From assembly GCF_023702715.1 (NCBI RefSeq), contig NZ_CP098480.1:3906001-3970000 (forward strand): DNA of 64,000 nt, written 5' to 3'. The notes under the pieces are model-generated. The model saw only the letters and a list, made by a program, of their open reading frames with translations. It made no database searches and was not told the origin of the DNA. Positions 1-8,509 of the stretch are shown piece after piece. A program made the position numbers and the translations under genes. Each line of letters begins with the position of its first letter. Positions within the stretch are counted from its first letter, which is position 1. The stretch comes from Acinetobacter sp. C32I (GTDB lineage Bacteria > Pseudomonadota > Gammaproteobacteria > Pseudomonadales > Moraxellaceae).

Positions 1-36
1 AATTAATGGTTGTGGGTACATACACACCTCACGGAA

Positions 37-420
37 TTATTCGAATTGTTGTTCCTGTATCGTATCAAAACGTCGTTGAGCGTAAATCACCTGTTCAATA
101 TTACTTTCAGCCCAATCTTTGAGTTGATAGGCCATTTCTGCAACTTCTAAACCGAGTGTGGTGAGTGAATAATCCACCCGAATTGGAGCGGTATTCTGCA
201 CTTGGCGTTCGATAAAACCGTCTCGTTCCAGCATTTTTAGTTTCTGTGACAATACCTTAGGTGAGATGCCTTGTATGCTTTTTTTCAATAGATTGAAATG
301 CTGGGTCTCTCGCGCAAGCACATTGATGATCATCAGTACCCATTTATCTGCAATTTTTTCAAAAAATAACCGAGCAGGGCAATGTTGTTGATAAATATCG
401 TATTTTAATGCCTGATTCAT
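37..420 (-). CDS. HxlR-family transcriptional regulator
   Basis: Small winged-helix DNA-binding protein of about 127 residues. The family signature is visible: an N-terminal HCPA cysteine, the KWVLMIINVL segment, LSQKLKMLERDGFIERQ (recognition helix and wing) and YSLTTLG near the C-terminus. Family members often sense electrophiles or disulfide stress through the N-terminal Cys, so this may be a redox switch. I chose the ATG at 420 because GAGGGTT sits at a good distance upstream; an in-frame ATG at 435 would add five residues but has a poorer site. It is divergent from the flavodoxin-like gene at 538, with a perfect palindrome between them (455-474), so it probably represses that gene and itself. 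The inducer is unknown. Confidence 0.9.
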   Translation of the reverse strand: MNQALKYDIYQQHCPARLFFEKIADKWVLMIINVLARETQHFNLLKKSIQGISPKVLSQKLKMLERDGFIERQVQNTAPIRVDYSLTTLGLEVAEMAYQLKDWAESNIEQVIYAQRRFDTIQEQQFE

Positions 421-454
421 AGCGATAACCCTCATTTTCTCAATCGAATGTTAG

Positions 455-474
455 TAGTTACCAGTTGGTAACTA
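455..474. promoter_or_regulatory. Palindromic operator, probably for the HxlR regulator
   Basis: Perfect inverted repeat TAGTTACCA-gt-TGGTAACTA with 9-bp arms and a 2-bp centre. It lies between the divergent HxlR gene and the oxidoreductase, immediately upstream of the TTGACA box at 476. Position and symmetry fit a dimeric winged-helix regulator. Binding itself is inferred. Confidence 0.65.
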
Positions 475-475
475 A

Positions 476-503
476 TTGACACCTAGTTTCTAAAATATAT
501 CAT
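476..503 (+). promoter_or_regulatory. Sigma-70 promoter of the flavodoxin-like gene
   Basis: TTGACA at 476-481, a 16-bp spacer and TATCAT at 498-503, followed about 35 bp later by the ATG at 538. The -35 box almost touches the palindrome at 455-474, so a bound regulator would contact or occlude polymerase. Confidence 0.6.
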
Positions 504-537
504 TAAATCGAACTTTTGAAAAATTTTGGATACTCTC

Positions 538-1092
538 ATGACACAAATTGCAGTTGTTTACTTCTCGGGCTATGGCCATACCAAAGTGGTTGCGGAAACT
601 TTTGCGGGTGCGATTGATGCCTCTCTGATTGAAATTGATCAGAATGGTGAGATTACAGAACAGGATTGGCAGACTTTAAATGAGGCTCAAGGTATTGTGT
701 TTGGAGCGCCAACTTATATGGCGGCAGCCCCTTGGCAGTTTAAAAAGTTTGCTGATGCTTCTTCAAAAATCTGGTTTACCCGTGGTTGGCAAGACAAGGT
801 GTTTGCGGGCTTTACCAATAGCGCGAGCCTGAATGGTGACAAGCAAGTGACCTTGATTCAGTTACAGACTTTGGCTTCTCAGCATGGCGGTATTTGGGTG
901 AGTTTAGGTTTGTTGCCTGCCAATACTAAAAATGCAAAACGTGAAGATGTAAATAACCTAGGTGGTTCGGTTGGTTTGTTGGTTCAATCGCCATCTGATG
1001 CGAGTACTGATGAGATTCCAACAGGGGATTTGGAAACAGCGAAGCTTTATGCAAAACGTGTGAAATCGATTGTCGAAAAATTGCATGGCTAA
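538..1092 (+). CDS. Flavodoxin-fold NAD(P)H:quinone oxidoreductase, WrbA-like
   Basis: About 184 residues with a flavodoxin fold. The N-terminal strand and phosphate-binding loop (VVYFSGYGHTKVVAE) bind FMN phosphate, and GIVFGAPTYMAAAPWQFKKF is the second flavin loop typical of WrbA/NADPH-dependent FMN reductases. The likely role is two-electron reduction of quinones or other electrophiles. The start is the ATG at 538; a TTG at 526 would add four residues but is less likely. Divergence from an HxlR regulator with a shared palindrome is a common arrangement for quinone- or aldehyde-inducible reductases. The exact substrate cannot be read from sequence. Confidence 0.85.
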   Translation: MTQIAVVYFSGYGHTKVVAETFAGAIDASLIEIDQNGEITEQDWQTLNEAQGIVFGAPTYMAAAPWQFKKFADASSKIWFTRGWQDKVFAGFTNSASLNGDKQVTLIQLQTLASQHGGIWVSLGLLPANTKNAKREDVNNLGGSVGLLVQSPSDASTDEIPTGDLETAKLYAKRVKSIVEKLHG

Positions 1093-1106
1093 GATTTTAA
1101 GTTGAT

Positions 1107-1138
1107 AAAAAAGACCGCCAAATTTAGGCGGTCTTTTG
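1107..1138 (+). terminator. Rho-independent terminator
   Basis: Stem AAAAGACCGCC / GGCGGTCTTTT around a short AT loop, 15 bp after the oxidoreductase stop. The A/T flanks make it usable from both sides; the lipoprotein gene ends at 1170 on the other strand. Confidence 0.85.
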
Positions 1139-1169
1139 TTATTGCTTTTAATGTTGTGTCACGATGGGC

Positions 1170-2975
1170 TTAGTCTTTAGCACGATTGGCATAAATCGTA
1201 AGCGTTTGATCACCACCAGTGAATCGTTCAACAGCTATTGGTGTGCTCCATAGGTTCCAGCCAAGTGAAGACTGTCCAATCAGGCGTTGTGTATATAGAT
1301 AAACACTGGCACCTGGCTCACGATCATCTAAGACACTGCCATCAAAGACTTTGTATACTAAATTGGTGGTATTGCTGTTGCTACTGTCTCTTTCCAATAC
1401 TAAACCATATACACTATTAACATCTTCAAAATTAAAGCGATAGACATAGCCAGCGGCTTTTTGTTGGGTCAAAATTGTTTGAATCTCTGCCGCTTTTGTA
1501 TCTCGATTAAGGGCTATCCATCTATAGTCATATGTTCCGTTATGTAGATTACTGTTGGTACAGAGGAAAGAGTACAGATTATTAGTGGCACGATAAGCAT
1601 ATTCCAAGCGACATCCTGTTCTACCAAGTTCATTGGCATAGTTTGTCCAAGTAGCACCAGTCACAAGATTCGGATTAACAGTTCTCTCATCTACCGTATA
1701 GACTGCGGTATCACCAACACGTTTTTCATAAATATTAAAAGTGCCTTTGTTGCCATCCAGTCGATATTGGGTGCGGTAGTGAAAACCTTGGCTCGCTTGA
1801 GTCGTTAATTCAGCTTTGAACAGATTGTGTCTTTCGGTTGATGTTCCTGTCGTAGTGGCAGTGGTGAGTTGGTATTGCCATTTAGCTGCATTGTTTGCGT
1901 TATCTTTGCTATAAAGATTACGCATATTCATTTCTGATGTAGTTAGTAGAGAAGATGCGGTGTTCGAGATGACATTGGTATCAATGCGGACATCGACTAG
2001 TCTAAAGCCTGCATTGGCTTGGGCATCAAGTTGATTTTTCAGTCGTGCAAGGGTAGGTTCCAAGTCTTTAAATTCATAGGTACTGGTCGTGATCAATGGA
2101 CTTGCTCTTAGGCTTTGGAAGCGTTTAAGTGGCGATTTTCTCCAACACTGATTTGGGTCCATGGCTTGTACTGTACGATCAATGTTCGCGCCATTGGTTT
2201 CTGAGCTTTCAAAAATACAAAGCGTATTTGCATCTTTAAAGGCCAGTACGGCTGCATTGGAATTACTATCGTTGGCACCATAAAGTTTTACTCGTGCCAG
2301 ATGATAGGTTGTTTGATTCGTGCGTTGCGCGTTGCCGATATTGTAGTACGACAGACCACGAGGGCCGCCATCGTGTTCAAAATCGCCAAAAATTTCCCCT
2401 GAGCAATTGGCTTCTTGATAACGTTCAGTATCAAGAAGTGTGTCGAATGAATTATTCGATACGACATGGTTTTCCATAATTAGACGGAAATTAAGTGGTG
2501 CTGCTGCACATGATTGAGATTCCCAAGTTCCTGCAAAGGTTTGAGATACTGTTGGCGTTGGCGTTGGCGTTGGCGTTGGCGTTGGCGTTGGCGTTGGCGT
2601 TGGCGTTGGCGTTGGCGTTGGCGTTGGCGTTGGCGTTGGCGTTGGCGTTGGCGTTGGTGTAGGCGTTGGTGTCGGTGTCGGTGTTGGAGTTGGAGTTGGA
2701 GTTGGAGTTGGAGTTGGAGTTGGAGTTGGAGTTGGAGTTGGAGTTGGTGTAGGTGTAGGTGTAGGTGTAGGTGTAGGTGTAGGTGTTGGTGTTGGTGTTG
2801 GTGTTGGTGTTGGTGTTGGCGTTGGTGTTGGCGTTGGTGTTGGCGTTGGGGTAGGCGTTGGAGTAGGTGTCGGTTCAGACGAGCTTGAACCTCCGCCACT
2901 ACCAGAGTCAAACCAACAAGCACTGAGTGCTACCGAAAGCAGCGCAACGCCACTTCCTTTCACGATATTTTTCAT
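1170..2975 (-). CDS. Lipoprotein with long Thr-Pro repeat linker
   Basis: About 601 residues. The lipobox LSAC follows a short hydrophobic signal ([20 protein letters not shown]), so the mature protein should be lipidated. After a Gly/Ser segment comes a run of roughly fifty Thr-Pro dipeptides, a stiff extended stalk, and then a globular C-terminal region of about 440 residues that I do not recognise. The C-terminal part contains a few Cys and many Asn/Thr/Tyr residues, as expected for an exported domain. The start is the ATG at 2975, preceded by AGAGGGAA; an in-frame ATG further upstream has no ribosome site. No signature supports a specific enzymatic activity. The stalk suggests a surface or periplasm-spanning display protein whose reach varies with repeat number. 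Confidence 0.8.
   Translation of the reverse strand: MKNIVKGSGVALLSVALSACWFDSGSGGGSSSSEPTPTPTPTPTPTPTPTPTPTPTPTPTPTPTPTPTPTPTPTPTPTPTPTPTPTPTPTPTPTPTPTPTPTPTPTPTPTPTPTPTPTPTPTPTPTPTPTPTPTPTPTPTPTVSQTFAGTWESQSCAAAPLNFRLIMENHVVSNNSFDTLLDTERYQEANCSGEIFGDFEHDGGPRGLSYYNIGNAQRTNQTTYHLARVKLYGANDSNSNAAVLAFKDANTLCIFESSETNGANIDRTVQAMDPNQCWRKSPLKRFQSLRASPLITTSTYEFKDLEPTLARLKNQLDAQANAGFRLVDVRIDTNVISNTASSLLTTSEMNMRNLYSKDNANNAAKWQYQLTTATTTGTSTERHNLFKAELTTQASQGFHYRTQYRLDGNKGTFNIYEKRVGDTAVYTVDERTVNPNLVTGATWTNYANELGRTGCRLEYAYRATNNLYSFLCTNSNLHNGTYDYRWIALNRDTKAAEIQTILTQQKAAGYVYRFNFEDVNSVYGLVLERDSSNSNTTNLVYKVFDGSVLDDREPGASVYLYTQRLIGQSSLGWNLWSTPIAVERFTGGDQTLTIYANRAKD
2551..2872. repeat. Hexanucleotide tandem repeat encoding (Thr-Pro)n
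   Basis: About 53 hexamers, read on the plus strand as GTTGGC, GTTGGA, GTAGGT and GTTGGT, grouped into homogeneous blocks. All translate to Thr-Pro on the minus strand, so copy-number change by slippage keeps the frame and only alters linker length. Block structure by synonymous variant shows that several different hexamers expanded separately. Confidence 0.95.
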
Positions 2976-3358
2976 TATTCTATTCCCTCTGTTTTTGTGG
3001 TGTTTAAAAATCAATTTGATTTTTAACTTTCAAATATTGTTAGATTTTTTTTAATCATAATGCAGCTGGGAAAGGGAAATAAACAAAAGGCCTCATCAGG
3101 TTAATAAATTGGTTTTAAATGTTTTTTTATTCAAGATGCTTTACATCTGAATCTTTTGATCACTTTGATTTTTTTGATTATATTTACTGCGAACATATTA
3201 AACTTTCATCCATATTAATATGTGCTAAATAGAATGCTTTCATACATTATTTTTTAATAATTAATTTTTAAGATATTTATTTCTAATAAAGGAAAGAGCG
3301 ATAAAAATAATTGTGAAAGCGATCTCATAAATACTTTAAATCACTTATCGGGGTTGTT
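2976..3358. other. AT-rich intergenic region
   Basis: Divergent spacer between the Thr-Pro lipoprotein and the PH-domain gene. Very AT-rich with several T tracts. It must contain both promoters, but I see no clear consensus box pair and no gene. Confidence 0.5.
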
Positions 3359-3763
3359 ATGGAAAATGTAGAATGGCAGGGGACACCTTCTCAAATCAGT
3401 AATCTTGCATACTTTGTTGTATGTGGTGTTTTATTCTTTTTGGTCATTCCTTTGCTATTGATCTTATGGCGTTGGTTGCAGACCAAATATACAAAATACG
3501 AGTTAACCTCTGAGCGTTTAATTATGTCCAAAGGGGTGTTGAATAAAACTACCAATCAATTGGAACTCTATCGAGTCAGAGACTATCGACATGAGCAGCC
3601 TTTTTTTCTACGTATCTTTGGATTAAGTAATATTGTGCTGATCAGTACCGACAAGACAGATAAAGTTTTAAACCTGATTGCCATTCGTGACGGTGGAGAT
3701 TTAATTACTCAGATTAGATCAAATGTCGAAGGCTTAAGAAGATCAAAGTCGAGAATTATTTAA
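3359..3763 (+). CDS. PH domain-containing membrane protein (bPH2/YdbT-like)
   Basis: 134 residues. One strong membrane segment at about residues 17-38 (VVCGVLFFLVIPLLLILW) is followed by a bacterial PH-like domain with the usual YELTSERLIMSKGVL..TNQLELYRVRDY motif and FGLSNIVLISTDK. Family members are small membrane-anchored proteins of unknown biochemical role. Here only one hydrophobic stretch precedes the domain. It stands alone between two minus-strand genes and ends in a bidirectional terminator. Confidence 0.85.
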   Translation: MENVEWQGTPSQISNLAYFVVCGVLFFLVIPLLLILWRWLQTKYTKYELTSERLIMSKGVLNKTTNQLELYRVRDYRHEQPFFLRIFGLSNIVLISTDKTDKVLNLIAIRDGGDLITQIRSNVEGLRRSKSRII

Positions 3764-3775
3764 ACTTAAGCACAT

Positions 3776-3804
3776 AAAAAAGGCGCATTCAGCGCCTTTT
3801 TTAT
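3776..3804 (+). terminator. Bidirectional rho-independent terminator
   Basis: AGGCGC-attca-GCGCCT hairpin flanked by A and T runs, between the convergent PH-domain gene and the permease gene. Confidence 0.9.
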
Positions 3805-3816
3805 TACTTCACGGGA

Positions 3817-5226
3817 TTAATGTCTGTCATCAAATTCATTATGCTGTGGCGCATTGTATTTGAAGCCTTTAGTCTTATAAGCAAGATAACCGACACCGAT
3901 TACTGCCCAAGCCAGACCAATCTGTAAAGCCAATTTATCAATTTCTAACCACATCATAAACACGCTGGCAAAACCCAGTGTTGGGATGATGATGTAGCTG
4001 ATAATGTCTTTTGGCGTCTTGTTCTTGCCATCTCGCAATGCATAGCGAGAAATCACCGAGAAGTTAACAAAGCTAAATGCAGTTAATGCACCAAAGCTAA
4101 TTAAGTTCACGATATGCTCAAGATCAAGGAAACCAGCAGACAACGCAACAACACCAACAATCAAGATGTTGTAAGTTGGGGTATGCAAACGTGGGCTAAT
4201 ATGACCGAATAATTTTTTATTGATCACGCCATCACGACCCATCACATACATCAAACGCGATACACCTGCATGCGCCGAAATACCTGATGCCATCACTGCC
4301 ACGACTGCAAAATATAAAACCATGGTTTTAAATGCAAGGCTACCAATCGCTGCAACCATCACGGGTTGAGATTCATCCAGTGGGTTGAAGTAGGTATTCG
4401 GATTACTTGGGAAGTAAAGCTGAATAAAGTAGGTGCTGACAATGAAGATGATACCTGCAAGCAATGCTGTGGTGAAAATTGCACGTGGCAAAGTTTTCTC
4501 AGCATCTTTGGTTTCTTCTGCAAGCGAAGAAAGCGCATCAAAACCGGTAAATGAGAAGCATAGAACGGTCGCACCTGCAATTAACGCCCCGACAGAGGTC
4601 ATTTCATTCCAGAATGGCGCAAGTGACCATAACTCAGCTTTGTCTGGATTCAGTGTGCCATCGGCATAAACGCCTTGTGTGAGCAGGATATAGACCTGAT
4701 ACACAAAGTAGAAAATGACACCGAGCTGGATCACCACAATGGTACTGTTAAAGCGTGCGACAAAACGTGCACCAAACAGGTTAATCACGGTCATGAGCAC
4801 GGTTAAACCAATCACCCAAATCCAGTTGTTCACTTCTGGGAAGAGTGCTCTCAAATAAATATCAGCAAGAATGATATTTACCAGAGGAGAGAGCAAATAA
4901 TCTAACCACGACGACCAACCCACCATAAAACCAACATTAGGGTGAATTGACTTTTGGGCATAGGTATATGCAGAACCAGAAGACGGATAACGACGAATCA
5001 TGTGACCATAACTGATCGACGTTAAAAGAATTGCAACTAAGGCAAATATGTAGGAAGTCGGTACATGACCACCACTTCTTTCAGATACTAAACCAAACGT
5101 ATCAAATAAAGTTAATGGTTGAATATAAGCTAAGCCAATAATGATGATGTGCCAAAGCACAAGATTCTTTTGAAGCTTCGCTGTTGGTTGAGTCCCAGAT
5201 AAATTTGTCAACGGCGTTATCCTCAT
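3817..5226 (-). CDS. APC-superfamily amino acid/polyamine permease (PuuP-like)
   Basis: 469 residues, about 12 predicted membrane helices. The APC hallmarks are present: GLVSERSGGHVPTSYIFALV in the first helices, YPSSGSAYTYAQK in the helix 2-3 region, FSFTGFDALSSLAEE with a conserved acidic pair, and SRLMYVMGRDG before helix 9. The overall pattern is closest to PuuP-type putrescine importers or related proton-coupled uptake carriers in the cytoplasmic membrane; substrate is a guess. The gene is monocistronic, with terminators on both sides, and no catabolic gene lies beside it to fix the substrate. Confidence 0.85.
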   Translation of the reverse strand: MRITPLTNLSGTQPTAKLQKNLVLWHIIIIGLAYIQPLTLFDTFGLVSERSGGHVPTSYIFALVAILLTSISYGHMIRRYPSSGSAYTYAQKSIHPNVGFMVGWSSWLDYLLSPLVNIILADIYLRALFPEVNNWIWVIGLTVLMTVINLFGARFVARFNSTIVVIQLGVIFYFVYQVYILLTQGVYADGTLNPDKAELWSLAPFWNEMTSVGALIAGATVLCFSFTGFDALSSLAEETKDAEKTLPRAIFTTALLAGIIFIVSTYFIQLYFPSNPNTYFNPLDESQPVMVAAIGSLAFKTMVLYFAVVAVMASGISAHAGVSRLMYVMGRDGVINKKLFGHISPRLHTPTYNILIVGVVALSAGFLDLEHIVNLISFGALTAFSFVNFSVISRYALRDGKNKTPKDIISYIIIPTLGFASVFMMWLEIDKLALQIGLAWAVIGVGYLAYKTKGFKYNAPQHNEFDDRH

Positions 5227-5413
5227 AATCGTTGATCAAAGATCAGCCATAGTGTTAAGGATCGTTTGAGACAAAAACGATCCCCCGTACAAAAAATGAA
5301 AGTGCGCCAATCTATCCTAAAACACTATAAATTGTCAGTACTTTTATGCTTTTTTTAGCAATTTTTTTGCCAATTGGGTAAAGAAATAGATGAATAAAGA
5401 TTCACTTAACATT

Positions 5414-5450
5414 AAAAAGCCCCGATACTCAATCAATATCGGGGCTTTTA
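5414..5450 (-). terminator. Rho-independent terminator after the alcohol dehydrogenase gene
   Basis: AAAAGCCCCGATA / TATCGGGGCTTTT hairpin located just beyond the alcohol dehydrogenase stop on the minus strand and upstream of the permease gene. Confidence 0.85.
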
Positions 5451-5479
5451 AGCAGGAATACTTGATTTAACTCAATGTA

Positions 5480-6664
5480 TTACCATGCTTTTTGTAAGAT
5501 TGCACGAATGTCTTGCAAGTTTGCTTCTTTCGGGTTGTAAATGATAGAACCATCATTCAATGCCTTGTCTGCAACTTCATCCAACTGTGCTTCAGTGACT
5601 TTACCTGTTTCGCGTAACGTACGTGGCAGTTTGGTCAGGCTGAATAAACGATCGCGCATGGCTAAAATTGTGGCAATGGCTTTGTCTGCGCGCAAGTTAG
5701 CTGGGGTTTGTGCATAAATATCGGCACCTGCAAGTGGCAGCAGCAATTCACCAATCTTGTCGCCATTAATCTCTTTGTTATATTCCAGCACGTATGGCAG
5801 GAATAAGTTCATGCATAAGCCGTGGGGCAGATGGGCAACTGCACCGAGCGCATGACCCAATGAGTGCACTAAGCCCACCATTGAATTTGAGAAGGCAATC
5901 CCCGCCATGGTAGATGCTTGTGCAAGCTCTAAACGACCTTGTGCATCGCTTGGATTGTCTAAAACCTTGAACAGGTTTTCGCTGATTTTTTTAATCCCTG
6001 CGCTGGCATAGGCATCACTGAGTGGGTTGGCAGCTAAGCAGGTATAGGCTTCAACACAGTGTGTCAGTGCATCCATACCCGTCATGGCAGTCAGATGCGG
6101 CGGCAAAGTCTGAGTCATGCGTGGATCAAGAATCGCGGCATGTGGCATCAGGTAATACGAAGCAAAAGCCAGTTTGACATTGCGTTGGGTATCCGACACC
6201 ACAGCAACCATAGTCACTTCCGAACCTGTACCAGAGGTGGTTGGAATCACGAAGAATGGCTTGAGTGGTTTCGGTAGATTGTGAGCACCTGAATATTGCA
6301 ATAAATCATCACCACCTTCAGACACCAAGATATTGGTCGCTTTAGAGGTGTCGATGACTGAGCCACCACCAATCGCGATGATCGCATCACATTTTTTCTG
6401 GCGGTAAAGTTCTGCGGCTAAGCGAACTACTTCCAAGCTTGAATCGGGTGGAACATCATCAAAGATTGCACCAATTACAGCATCAGTAGTGCTGAATGCT
6501 GCTTCGATTGGGCTGAGTAAACCATTGGCACGTACACCTTTATCGGTAATGATCATTGGGCGTTTTGCGCCAAGCGTCGCAAGTTCAAATGGGATATGCT
6601 CTAAGGCAGCGTTACCAGCAATGACTTTTACAGGACAGAAAAACTCGTAATAAGGCTTAGCCAT
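5480..6664 (-). CDS. Iron-containing alcohol dehydrogenase
   Basis: About 394 residues, the usual size for family III alcohol dehydrogenases. Nucleotide binding is marked by AIIAIGGGSVIDTSKA and PTTSGTGSEVT. The metal-binding histidines are in MDALTHCVEAY and HSLGHALGAVAHLPHG. It should interconvert a primary alcohol and an aldehyde with NAD(P)H in the cytosol. The start is the ATG at 6664, preceded by CGGAGCGC; the upstream extension overlaps the preceding gene and is unlikely. Only one base separates it from the SCP2 gene stop, so the two are translationally coupled. The pairing with a lipid-binding protein suggests a long-chain or hydrophobic alcohol as substrate, but this is inference. 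Confidence 0.9.
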   Translation of the reverse strand: MAKPYYEFFCPVKVIAGNAALEHIPFELATLGAKRPMIITDKGVRANGLLSPIEAAFSTTDAVIGAIFDDVPPDSSLEVVRLAAELYRQKKCDAIIAIGGGSVIDTSKATNILVSEGGDDLLQYSGAHNLPKPLKPFFVIPTTSGTGSEVTMVAVVSDTQRNVKLAFASYYLMPHAAILDPRMTQTLPPHLTAMTGMDALTHCVEAYTCLAANPLSDAYASAGIKKISENLFKVLDNPSDAQGRLELAQASTMAGIAFSNSMVGLVHSLGHALGAVAHLPHGLCMNLFLPYVLEYNKEINGDKIGELLLPLAGADIYAQTPANLRADKAIATILAMRDRLFSLTKLPRTLRETGKVTEAQLDEVADKALNDGSIIYNPKEANLQDIRAILQKAW

Positions 6665-6665
6665 G

Positions 6666-7199
6666 TTATGCGCTCCGTTTGAGATATGATTTTGCGACTT
6701 TAAGATAAATATTTTTTGCACCCGTGAATTTTTCTTTTAATGTTAATTCAGCAGGGTAGCGTTTGACTGCAAGTGAAGCGATTAGCTTAGGTAAGATCAG
6801 GGCTTCCATTTTGTTCAAGCAACGCACCAGACGGATGGCGCTTGAAACATCACCATCGGCAATCATACGGTCATTGGCAAAGGCTTGCGCGGTACTTTCT
6901 TGGAAAGAAAATACCAAAAAGGCATGGGTTAAATGCTTGAAGGTAATGGTTAAATCAGGCTTGCCTTTGTAATTGGACAATAGCTCTAATTGTTTTTCTT
7001 CGGTTACTCGAGCAACAAATGCAGGTCCATTGGGGAAAACATTCATTGAAAGGATAAAACCAACAGGAAACTTCGACACTTCCTGTTGTACTTCATCATC
7101 CACTTGGCTTGCCATCACGAGGCCACGACCCACAACATCCATCATGAGTTTGACGTAGGCAAATTGCAACGTGGGCTTCACTGCTTTGGTTGAAATCAC
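6666..7199 (-). CDS. SCP2 sterol-binding domain-containing protein
   Basis: 177 residues starting at a GTG with AGGG nine bases upstream. The central part (about residues 35-110) has the SCP2 fold pattern: hydrophobic beta strands, the conserved segment ending LTITFKHLTHAFLVF, and a following helix with FANDRMIADGDVSSAIRLVRCLN. SCP2 domains bind acyl chains or other lipids in a hydrophobic tunnel. First gene of a two-gene operon with the alcohol dehydrogenase, so it may deliver or shield a hydrophobic substrate for that enzyme. No signal peptide is visible; it should be cytosolic. Confidence 0.8.
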   Translation of the reverse strand: MISTKAVKPTLQFAYVKLMMDVVGRGLVMASQVDDEVQQEVSKFPVGFILSMNVFPNGPAFVARVTEEKQLELLSNYKGKPDLTITFKHLTHAFLVFSFQESTAQAFANDRMIADGDVSSAIRLVRCLNKMEALILPKLIASLAVKRYPAELTLKEKFTGAKNIYLKVAKSYLKRSA

Positions 7200-7280
7200 T
7201 TGCGTATCCCTTGTTAAAATTATGCAAAAGCTAATTTAGAGTATTTACTCTAATTTATTTTATTAGAATTGAAAAGTAAA

Positions 7281-7934
7281 TTATTCAGATTTGACTACAA
7301 GGTCATTAAAGAAATCGGTATTTTTTAAATAATTAATGAAAGTATCACAGAGCTGTTCAAAGCTTGGGTAATCTGTCAGTAAGTCCTGTAAGCGCACCAT
7401 TTCTAAGCCCGCATAACCACAGGGATTAATGGTTTGAAAACCAGTGAGGTCGCAGTCGATATTCAAGGCCAGACCATGATAACTACGACCACGGCGAATT
7501 TTAAAACCGAGTGAACCAATTTTTCGTCCATCTACATAAACGCCTGGGGCATCAGCTTTGGCGTAAGCATCGATATTGTATTGTTTGAGCAGATCAATCA
7601 TGGCTTGTTCTGCAAAACTGACCAAAGTACGCACATGCCATTTCAAGCGATTCAGGTCTAACAGGAAATAGGCAACCAACTGACCTCTGCCATGCCATGT
7701 GACTTGGCCACCGCGATCAGTCTGTACAATCGGCAGGTTGCTGTGCAGCAGAATATGTTCAGGCTTGCCTGCTTGTCCTTGGGTCAGGACATCTTGATGT
7801 TGAAGCAGCCAAACTTCATCGGGTGTGGTTTCATCACGATTAGTTGTGAAGTCTTTCATTGCTTCAAAACGAGTCGTGTAATCTTGTAGATCATTGAAAC
7901 AACGAATGATTAAAGTCGGTTTTGCAGCACTCAT
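7281..7934 (-). CDS. lipB: Lipoyl(octanoyl) transferase LipB
   Basis: 217 residues, full length. LipB moves octanoate from acyl carrier protein to the lipoyl domains of E2 subunits and GcvH. The family motifs are present: [21 protein letters not shown], the catalytic lysine region [15 protein letters not shown] and the catalytic cysteine in [11 protein letters not shown]. The DUF493 gene follows on the same strand after a 150-bp gap containing a terminator-like hairpin, a conserved neighbour of lipB in many Proteobacteria. The product is required for activity of the SucB subunit encoded further along this window. Confidence 0.95.
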   Translation of the reverse strand: MSAAKPTLIIRCFNDLQDYTTRFEAMKDFTTNRDETTPDEVWLLQHQDVLTQGQAGKPEHILLHSNLPIVQTDRGGQVTWHGRGQLVAYFLLDLNRLKWHVRTLVSFAEQAMIDLLKQYNIDAYAKADAPGVYVDGRKIGSLGFKIRRGRSYHGLALNIDCDLTGFQTINPCGYAGLEMVRLQDLLTDYPSFEQLCDTFINYLKNTDFFNDLVVKSE

Positions 7935-8043
7935 TACAACAGGATTTCCTTGGCAGCGTTAAATTGATGAGTTGTTGAATTATGTAATGATTTAAATCAG
8001 ATAAATAGGGATTTATCGAAAAAGTTGGGTATTATTTTTTTCG

Positions 8044-8081
8044 AAAAAAAATCCAAAACACTTTCGTATTTTGGACTTTTT
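8044..8081 (-). terminator. Rho-independent terminator
   Basis: TCCAAAA / TTTTGGA stem with A and T runs between the DUF493 gene and lipB on the minus strand, just beyond the DUF493 stop. Confidence 0.65.
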
Positions 8082-8083
8082 AA

Positions 8084-8371
8084 TTAAAGCGCTGTCTTAA
8101 TTAAAGGACAGGCTGCAAGGTCAGCGTATAAGGCATGAACTTGTTCCAACTCTTCAAAGCGCAGTTGAGCAGTTAAAGAGTGGTATTTACCTGTGCGTGA
8201 CGGCTGAACTTTTACTGTGTCACCATCAAATTCAGGGAAGTGCTTCTGCAAAATATCAACAACAGCCACTCGAAGTTCATCCCCTGCATTACCAATCAAT
8301 TTGATTGGATAGTCCATCGGGAAAACCCAAAGATGTTCTTGCAATTCACGAGAAGGAGTGCGGTCTAACAT
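8084..8371 (-). CDS. DUF493 family protein (YbeD-like)
   Basis: About 95 residues. Family features are LWVFPMDYPIKLIGNAG near the N-terminus, a ferredoxin-like beta-alpha-beta arrangement and the RTGKYHSLTAQL strand. In many Gammaproteobacteria this small cytosolic protein is encoded next to lipB, which is the case here; its biochemical function is unknown, with a regulatory ACT-like role suggested by the fold. I chose the ATG at 8371, which has GAGGTTG in front; a longer start at 8401 would place a strong hairpin (8393-8412) within the first codons. Confidence 0.85.
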   Translation of the reverse strand: MLDRTPSRELQEHLWVFPMDYPIKLIGNAGDELRVAVVDILQKHFPEFDGDTVKVQPSRTGKYHSLTAQLRFEELEQVHALYADLAACPLIKTAL

Positions 8372-8392
8372 GAGCAACCTCTTAATTTGAAA

Positions 8393-8417
8393 CGCCTGCA
8401 TCAGTGCAGGCGCTTTT
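8393..8417 (-). terminator. Hairpin after rpoD, possible weak terminator
   Basis: CGCCTGCA-tcag-TGCAGGCG is a perfect 8-bp stem between rpoD and the DUF493 gene. On the minus strand only three T residues follow, so termination may be partial. Confidence 0.5.
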
Positions 8418-8509
8418 GATCTAATACATAGATGGGGATGAAGTGTTGAACTTCAAGTCCTGCGCTAAACCAATACCATGCATTGGTCTAGCACAAGATT
8501 TCCCAAAGA

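Noticed and set aside
2514..2888. Arg/Trp-rich frame over the hexamer tract and its antisense partners
   Set aside because: Low-complexity frame shifts of the Thr-Pro repeat; no start site and no complexity outside the repeat.
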